Position numbers and translations under genes: made by a program
Notes under the pieces: generated by a model
Database searches by the model: none
The model's input: the letters and a program-made list of their open reading frames with translations, nothing else
Told to the model about the DNA's origin: nothing
DNA from: Promethearchaeota archaeon
Lineage (GTDB): Archaea; Asgardarchaeota; Lokiarchaeia; Sigynarchaeales; SOKP01
Assembly: GCA_019057775.1 (NCBI GenBank)
Contig: JAHLWT010000090.1
Location: 1 to 12,690 of the forward strand
DNA length: 12,690 nt
Direction: 5' to 3'
Shown: piece after piece, positions 7,879 through 12,690 of the stretch
How positions within the stretch are numbered: the first letter of the stretch is position 1
How the letters are laid out: each line of letters begins with the position of its first letter

Positions 7879-7900
7879 GTCAGAAATCTAATATTTAGAT

Positions 7901-8365
7901 ATGATTATAAATGAAAGTGATGCGAAATTAATCTCTAAAATCTTAGGTATTACAAACGATATAAAAAATATTCTTCTTCTTGAAGCAATTTATCAAAGAA
8001 AAAGTATTAAAAAATTCTGTGAAAAGACAGACTTTCCAAGATCTACAGTTCAATCTCATCTAAAAATTCTGACAGAGAACTATTTTATTGAAAAAGGTGA
8101 TACTCATTATTTTCTTACTAAATATGGATTTAGTTTTCTACATCAACTCAGAAAATATAAAGATTTAGTACTTCCAACCTATAAAAAAATGATAGATGTT
8201 AAAGACGAAATTAATACCTTAAAACAAGTTCCAATTGAGATTAGACCTCATCTTTCAATGAAAATTGATGGAAACACAAAAAATATACTTCGCCACTTAG
8301 AAACACTAAAAGATTATGAAAGATCTTTGGAAGAGAAAATTCAAAAAGGTTTTGAATCACTGTGA
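7901..8365 (+). CDS. Winged-helix transcriptional regulator
   Basis: A 154-residue protein. Residues about 20-76 form a winged helix-turn-helix: helices LLLEAIYQR and SIKKFCEKTD, recognition helix PRSTVQSHLKIL, and a wing GDTHYFLTKYG. The type is the broad ArsR/MarR-like class common in archaea. Residues about 85-150 are charged and helical, probably a dimerisation coil. No metal-binding cysteine set is seen (one Cys, C40), so the effector is unknown. It is the first gene of a rightward operon, and its TGA overlaps the next gene's GTG by 4 nt. It faces the giant gene across a 158-nt spacer, so it may control both directions. The DNA-binding call is firm; targets are inferred. Confidence 0.82.
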   Translation: MIINESDAKLISKILGITNDIKNILLLEAIYQRKSIKKFCEKTDFPRSTVQSHLKILTENYFIEKGDTHYFLTKYGFSFLHQLRKYKDLVLPTYKKMIDVKDEINTLKQVPIEIRPHLSMKIDGNTKNILRHLETLKDYERSLEEKIQKGFESL

Positions 8366-9006
8366 CTGAACCAGATTGGATACAAGAAAAACTTCAACCT
8401 TCTGATATACCTTGGCCACTTGTTCGTGAAAAAGCGGTTTTAATCCTTATGGCGTTACAAAATGATTTTATTCTTCCGGATGGCAAACTTGCAATTCCTG
8501 AAGCATATGAACAGAGATCTAAAATAAAGAATATGCTAAATGAATGTCGAAAAATCAATCTTCCGATAATACATGTAAGACAGGTGTTTAAGCCTAATGT
8601 AAATCTTACTCCAAGATTATTCGAGATGATACCTCCATTAGCCATTGGAGGGTTAAGAGAAGGTTCAAAAGGTGCTGAGATTTATAGCAAGTTTTTGCCC
8701 TTGTCAACCGAGCCTGTCATCGAAAAAATGGTTTTCAGTGGATTTCATGACACACAGCTTGGAAAAGCAATATTAAGTTTAAAGAGAGATACCATTATTT
8801 TAATCGGAACAGTCACAAACGTTTGTATATTATCCACAGCGTTCGGTGGATTTTTTAGAGGTTTCAAAATTTTAGTTGTTGAAGATTTATGTAGTTCTTG
8901 GGATAAAGAACTTCACCATGCTTCAATCAAAATCATTCAAAGTGTTGTTGGCAGAGTAATGTCTTCAGAAAAAGTATTAGAAGTATTAAAAAAAGGTAAT
9001 GAGTAG
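8362..9006 (+). CDS. Isochorismatase-family cysteine hydrolase
   Basis: A 214-residue cytoplasmic hydrolase of the isochorismatase superfamily. The Asp-Lys-Cys triad is visible: D35 in LMALQNDF, K122 in VIEKMVFSGF, and nucleophile C155 in GTVTNVCILSTA. RGFKILVVEDLCSSW…ELHHASI (about 166-188) is the typical downstream block. Nicotinamidase metal ligands (D-x-H) are not seen, so it is not an obvious nicotinamidase. Members cleave amides, carbamoyl groups, imines or isochorismate, and the substrate is not readable here. The GTG start overlaps the regulator stop (GTGA), implying translational coupling; AAGGT about 11 nt upstream is a weak ribosome site. The gene is second of four in the operon. 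Confidence 0.88.
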   Translation: MTEPDWIQEKLQPSDIPWPLVREKAVLILMALQNDFILPDGKLAIPEAYEQRSKIKNMLNECRKINLPIIHVRQVFKPNVNLTPRLFEMIPPLAIGGLREGSKGAEIYSKFLPLSTEPVIEKMVFSGFHDTQLGKAILSLKRDTIILIGTVTNVCILSTAFGGFFRGFKILVVEDLCSSWDKELHHASIKIIQSVVGRVMSSEKVLEVLKKGNE

Positions 9007-9014
9007 ATTAAAAT

Positions 9015-11564
9015 ATGCCATGGAAACAAATTGTTGTTAGGAAAGATAGTCCTATTAGGATGTATAGCATAGATCCCGTTGGGGCTAATGAAGCTCTTAA
9101 TCTCTTTGAACATCCCGCTCTTAAAGAGGTGGTTTTTAACAAAAGGATTGCTGATTATCATGGTGGGTATCATGTTGACTTAATGCAAGTTTTTGGATTA
9201 ATTAAGGCTTTAATTATTTCATCCAAGACATATCCTTCATTTTTTCAGAAAATTGCAGAAAAATATGAAAAACTTGCAATTGATTGGCTTAAATTTGCTG
9301 ATGATTTATCGAAGGAAGATTATTCTTCTTTATCTAAGGAACAAATAGAAGAAAAGTGTGAGACTTTCTTTAAAATGTACAAGGAATATACTCCAATTAT
9401 GTATGTTCCTTTTGCTGTAGAATTAAGCTATAAAGAGGAATATCCTGTGTTCTTAAAGAAAGCCGCTGATAAATTTAAGGATGTTTTAGAGAAAAAGAAG
9501 GATGATAGTAAATTTAAGGAATTATTTCAAAAATCTGGAATATTAGATGCTGATGATGATATTTCGCTGATGGCTTCTATTAAGCAGATAATTGAAATAC
9601 CTACAGGGAAAACATTCTCAGAAGAGAAAAAAGAAAGTCAACTAAAGATTGCGGAAGCTATTTCTAAATTTGATATTAATTTAGAATCTGCTCCAAATAA
9701 TATTGATGTTATTAAAGAGAGTTCTATTAAGGAGAAATTAAATAAATCCTACAGTTCCTTCAAATGGTTAAAACAATGGGGATACCCACCTTTCTTTGAT
9801 CCTTATACTGAAAAAGAGTATATGCAAGAAGTTTGGAGAATGATTCCAAATGCTACTCAACAATTAAATGAAATGACTGAAGCTAGGGCTAACTTATTAG
9901 CACTTAGAGATGTATTATTAGAGTCGATGGAGCTTAATGAGCAAGATAAAGCACTTGTTAATGATATATCTCAATATAATTTCTTTAGAACTTGGCGTAT
10001 GGAAGTGTTAATTAAAGCACAATATTTATCTGTGAAATTTTTAAGACATATTGGTAGTCTTTTTAATCTAAAAACTAATGATATATTCTTTATGACACCT
10101 CCGGAAATTATGGAATTGATTCGGAAAGGAACTCTACCTGAAGATCTTTCAGAGAGAAGAGAATTATGGGTGTTACAAAGAGAACCTGAAGACTCAATTG
10201 TATATTCTGGAGATGATGGAAGGTATATGTTTGAGAAATTCATCTCTGTAATGGATTTCAGAGAAAATGGAAAGAGTATTTATATTCCTGATTCTAGTTA
10301 CGTAGGGGGAAAAGGTGCAGCGTTATTCAAGTTAGTAGAAGGTAAATTTGAGATTCCCCCTTTCTTTGTAATAACTGGTGAAGCATTCTCGCTTTATGTG
10401 AACCAAACTGAAACCAAAGAAAAGATAAAAGAAATAAAGGAAATACTTAGTAAAGGTTCAATTTCAAAAGCTGATTTTAAAAAAATTGCGAAATTAAATG
10501 ATACCATATTTTCTAAAGGAAAAATTCCCAAATCAGTAGAAGATGGTATTAAAGAATCTCTAAATTTTATTATGGGTGAAAGTTTCGCTGTGCGAAGCTC
10601 AGCGACAATAGAAGATTCAGAGAAACTTAGTTGGGCTGGTAGATTTATTACGGAGACTTTTGTCTCTAAAAATAATATAATATTATCCTTAAGGAATGTA
10701 TGGAGAAGTCTATATTCACCTATGGTGCTAAGATATGCGATAAAGAATAAAGTTGATTTAACAGGTGTAAAATTGCCGGTTATAGTTCAAACTATGATTA
10801 ATCCTAAGTATTCTGGTGTTGTTAATACGAGTTTTTCACCAGACAAAATAAATTTATTGGAACTCGAATTAATTTATGGTGAGGGCGAAGGTTTAGTCTC
10901 TGGGTTAATATCTCCATCCACACTCATTTTAGATAAAAGTTCTCTAAAAATTGAAAAAAAGATCTCTCACATACAAACTAAAGCAGTTTCCAAGAGCAAA
11001 ATTATAGATATTGATGAGAAAGTACCAGCTATAGAAAAATTAAATCAAGAAATGTTGAAGATAATTGTTGAAACTTCATTAAAAATTGAGAATTATTTTG
11101 GTAAACCTCAAGACATAGAATTTTGTATTGATTCTGAAGATAAATTATGGATTTTACAATCTCGACCTATTACAGGAATGGATGTGGTTGCTGTTGGTGT
11201 AGGAGATGCCGCTCAGTTGACTGGTACTATCTTAGCAAGGGGTTTATGTGGGAAAGTTAGGAATATAGTCCAAGGTATTGCGCGTGTTTTAAGTTCCCCT
11301 ACTGAAGGAGAAAAGTTTAATGATGGTGAGATTTTAGTTACTAGGGCAGTAACACCAGAATGGGACAGTATATTATATAGAGCGAGTGGTATTATAACTA
11401 ATGAGGGCGGTTCTACTTGCCATGCCGTACGCGTTGCTAACGAACAGGGTTATGTTGCTGTTGTTGGTACAAAATCAGCCACTTCATCAATCAAGGATGG
11501 AGCTCAAATATCTATTGATACAATATCAGATCCGTTTGAAGGAATTGTTAGAGAGAAAAAATAA
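9015..11564 (+). CDS. PEP-synthase-like phosphotransferase (ATP-grasp + phosphohistidine domain, no PEP barrel)
   Basis: An 849-residue protein. Residues 1-400 are helical; the part at about 320-375 (FRTWRMEVL…NDIFFMTPPEIMELI) resembles the middle domain of rifampin-phosphotransferase-type enzymes. An ATP-grasp (PPDK N-terminal) domain spans about 425-725: VGGKGAAL (430-437), AVRSSATIED with R527, SWAGRF, VQTMINPKYSGVV, GEGEGLVSG and QSRPIT (715-720). The swivelling phosphohistidine domain is at about 730-845 with H803 in GGSTCHAV. The PEP/pyruvate-binding barrel of true PEP synthase is absent, and the middle-type domain precedes the ATP-grasp, a permuted order. The expected chemistry is ATP-driven phosphorylation of H803 and transfer to a small molecule bound by the N-terminal half. 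It starts 8 nt after the hydrolase and overlaps the next gene by 1 nt (TAATG). Confidence 0.85.
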   Translation: MPWKQIVVRKDSPIRMYSIDPVGANEALNLFEHPALKEVVFNKRIADYHGGYHVDLMQVFGLIKALIISSKTYPSFFQKIAEKYEKLAIDWLKFADDLSKEDYSSLSKEQIEEKCETFFKMYKEYTPIMYVPFAVELSYKEEYPVFLKKAADKFKDVLEKKKDDSKFKELFQKSGILDADDDISLMASIKQIIEIPTGKTFSEEKKESQLKIAEAISKFDINLESAPNNIDVIKESSIKEKLNKSYSSFKWLKQWGYPPFFDPYTEKEYMQEVWRMIPNATQQLNEMTEARANLLALRDVLLESMELNEQDKALVNDISQYNFFRTWRMEVLIKAQYLSVKFLRHIGSLFNLKTNDIFFMTPPEIMELIRKGTLPEDLSERRELWVLQREPEDSIVYSGDDGRYMFEKFISVMDFRENGKSIYIPDSSYVGGKGAALFKLVEGKFEIPPFFVITGEAFSLYVNQTETKEKIKEIKEILSKGSISKADFKKIAKLNDTIFSKGKIPKSVEDGIKESLNFIMGESFAVRSSATIEDSEKLSWAGRFITETFVSKNNIILSLRNVWRSLYSPMVLRYAIKNKVDLTGVKLPVIVQTMINPKYSGVVNTSFSPDKINLLELELIYGEGEGLVSGLISPSTLILDKSSLKIEKKISHIQTKAVSKSKIIDIDEKVPAIEKLNQEMLKIIVETSLKIENYFGKPQDIEFCIDSEDKLWILQSRPITGMDVVAVGVGDAAQLTGTILARGLCGKVRNIVQGIARVLSSPTEGEKFNDGEILVTRAVTPEWDSILYRASGIITNEGGSTCHAVRVANEQGYVAVVGTKSATSSIKDGAQISIDTISDPFEGIVREKK

Positions 11565-12328
11565 TGGTTCAAGAAATAGAATTTAAATCCAGAGGACTAA
11601 TTTTAAAAGGGCGTATTGGAGGCCTTTTGGATCAAGGGAGTGGGGTAATATTGCTCCATGGATTAACAAATAATATAGATGATTGCCCAAATCTTCGAGA
11701 TACTGAAGAGATTCTCTGGGAGAATAATATATCAACTCTTTCTTTTGATTTTTTTGGGAGTGGTAAGAGTCCTGGGAAAATGCGAGAGAAAACCATTTTA
11801 ATTATGCTAGAGAATGTAAATGATGCAATAGATTTTTTCAAAACTAATTATAATATAAAAAGAATGGGTTTATGGGGAAGAAGTGTTGGGGGATCTCTAT
11901 CGATTCTTGCTTATGAAAAAGAAAATATTCAATCTGTAGTACTATTGTCTACTTCAGTTTCTTTAACACGAGATTTTTCGAGATTTGAGGAGATTGCTAA
12001 AAAGCAGGCAAAAATGGAGAAGGAAGGAGGATCTCTTGCTGGCACTGGGAATTATAAAGGCTCCTTTAAACTTAATTTAGAATTTTTTAATGAACTGCCC
12101 GAAATAGATCAAAAAATCGCGCAGAACCTCCCTTTAATGAAAAATGTTTTGGTTCTTGCTACAGATCCTGATAATAAGGTTCCTTTAGATAATGCAGAAA
12201 AAATAAAGGAGATTTTACGAGATAATTGTAAATTAAAAGTTTTTTACAATACTAATCATGCATATAATGGTGTTGAAAAAGAAGCTGTTGATTTAATAAA
12301 AGAGTGGTTTGTGAAGACTCTATTATAA
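11564..12328 (+). CDS. Alpha/beta hydrolase (serine hydrolase)
   Basis: A 254-residue protein with the alpha/beta hydrolase plan: oxyanion HG in LLHGLTNN (31-38), LSFDFFGSGKSPG (59-71), nucleophile elbow GRSVGG with S107, acid D201 or D203 in ATDPDNKVP, and H232 in NTNHAY. The triad is complete. No signal peptide, so it is an intracellular esterase, lipase-like or C-C hydrolase; the substrate is unknown. The ATG shares one base with the TAA of the phosphotransferase gene, so it should be made in step with it. It is last in the operon and followed at once by a T-run. The pathway is unknown, but the pairing with an isochorismatase-like hydrolase and a phosphotransferase suggests stepwise breakdown or activation of one compound. 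Confidence 0.9.
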   Translation: MVQEIEFKSRGLILKGRIGGLLDQGSGVILLHGLTNNIDDCPNLRDTEEILWENNISTLSFDFFGSGKSPGKMREKTILIMLENVNDAIDFFKTNYNIKRMGLWGRSVGGSLSILAYEKENIQSVVLLSTSVSLTRDFSRFEEIAKKQAKMEKEGGSLAGTGNYKGSFKLNLEFFNELPEIDQKIAQNLPLMKNVLVLATDPDNKVPLDNAEKIKEILRDNCKLKVFYNTNHAYNGVEKEAVDLIKEWFVKTLL

Positions 12329-12335
12329 TTTTTTT
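12329..12335 (+). terminator. T-run at the end of the four-gene operon
   Basis: Seven T follow directly after the hydrolase TAA, without a hairpin, in the form expected of archaeal U-tract termination. Confidence 0.5.
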
Positions 12336-12619
12336 ATTGATTTATTGTCATCTACCAAATTTTATATATGGTTTCCTTATAGGTGTTTCTACCTTCCAAT
12401 AGATAATCTAGCATAGACTCAAACCCTTTTTAATCACATTAACGATTTTTAATACTTGAAAAAAAAGTTGACGAAAAAAAGGTAAAAAACTTTTAAAATA
12501 AATCGTATACCTATATAGAAAAATGAACTAAATTATTCCAAATTCGCCCTATTATTGCGAAAATCGTTTCAAATATGGTTTAAAGAAGAATAAAGCATTA
12601 ATTAGAGAATAAATTATTT
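12336..12619. other. Spacer between convergent genes
   Basis: About 284 nt of A/T-rich DNA between the hydrolase and the partial regulator. No convincing gene, RNA gene or repeat array is seen. It holds the promoter-like element at 12465-12500, and on the minus strand a short open stretch (12352-12429) with no support beyond its openness. Confidence 0.5.
12465..12500 (+). promoter_or_regulatory. Promoter-like element without an obvious gene
   Basis: TTGACGAAAAAAAGGTAAAA followed by TTTTAAAATA (12491-12500). The order and spacing resemble the run leading to the TATA-like box at 7872 (there TTGTTACGAAAAAATGGG, then GTAAAAC and TTAAATA). A start site would fall near 12521, but the ATG at 12524 is closed by a stop two codons later. 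It could be a lost gene's promoter, a small RNA promoter, or a chance A-rich match. Confidence 0.25.
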
Positions 12620-12690
12620 CTATTTTATGCCAAGCGCCTTACAAATATCCTTACCAAAATCTGTTAATTCATAATATGAATATTTTCTAC
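12620..12690 (-). CDS. C-terminus of a winged-helix regulator (partial)
   Basis: Twenty-two codons and a TAG stop run in from the right edge on the minus strand. They read RKYSYYELTDFGKDICKALGIK. The YxLTdfGkdI pattern is the usual last strand and helix of archaeal winged-helix regulators, and the clean stop after it fits a real C-terminus. The gene continues beyond the window, so its length, start and class cannot be given. It is convergent with the four-gene operon and shares no reading with it. Confidence 0.6.
   Translation of the reverse strand, partial: RKYSYYELTDFGKDICKALGIK

Noticed and set aside
8362..9006. Nicotinamidase as a specific function for the isochorismatase-family gene, which would link it to NAD signalling near a CHAT protein.
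   Set aside because: The Asp-x-His metal-binding motif of nicotinamidases is not visible, so only the superfamily is called.
12352..12429. Minus-strand open stretch reading KGFESMLDYLLEGRNTYKETIYKIW, echoing the QKGFESL end of the 154-residue regulator.
   Set aside because: Only 25 residues, and the shared GFES is too short to argue homology in A-rich DNA. Not called as a gene or remnant.
1..12690. CRISPR array, tRNA or rRNA genes, insertion sequence ends, attachment sites.
   Set aside because: No regularly spaced repeats, cloverleaf-like or rRNA-like stretches, transposase frames or terminal inverted repeats were noticed on reading either strand.

Overview
This AT-rich window is most likely archaeal. 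Three start codons have a TATA-like box centred about 23-26 nt upstream and no Shine-Dalgarno motif, which fits leaderless transcripts. The protein families and gene overlaps also fit an archaeon. A giant CHAT-domain protein in such an AT-rich genome makes an Asgard (Promethearchaeota, Lokiarchaeia-like) source plausible, but that is inference.

Layout, left to right. A cyclophilin-like (TM1367-type) protein is encoded at 3-380 (+). A decayed stretch at 381-891 follows. It holds what looks like the first membrane segment of a lost MFS transporter (+) and the tail of a zinc-ribbon protein with both CPxC motifs damaged (-). Then comes a minus-strand pair: a 2021-residue multidomain protein (1677-7742) and, 53 nt downstream, a histidine-phosphatase (phosphoglycerate-mutase-like) gene (892-1623). 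A divergent intergenic region (7743-7900) has one TATA-like box facing each way. Rightward from it runs a compact four-gene operon (7901-12328): winged-helix regulator, isochorismatase-family hydrolase, PEP-synthase-like phosphotransferase, and alpha/beta hydrolase. The genes overlap by 4 nt, are separated by 8 nt, and overlap by 1 nt. A T-run follows directly. The last about 290 nt of spacer holds a promoter-like element with no gene behind it, and the window ends in the C-terminus of another winged-helix regulator (-).

The most unusual object is the 2021-residue protein. I read it as a CHAT (caspase-like) domain at its N-terminus, a long uncharacterised middle with a possible zinc site, a kinase/APH-fold domain (TCAD9-like) with its catalytic residues kept, and a complete thymidine/AMP-phosphorylase-type module at the C-terminus. 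The CHAT His is replaced by Tyr. In the phosphorylase module the base-contact residues are kept, but the phosphate-loop Lys-His is replaced by Asp-Pro. This suggests a nucleoside- or nucleotide-sensing regulator or conflict-system protein rather than a salvage enzyme.

The rightward operon looks like a regulated small-molecule conversion pathway: two hydrolases around an ATP-dependent dikinase-type phosphotransferase that lacks the PEP/pyruvate barrel and has its helical domain moved to the N-terminus. The substrate cannot be read from the sequence.
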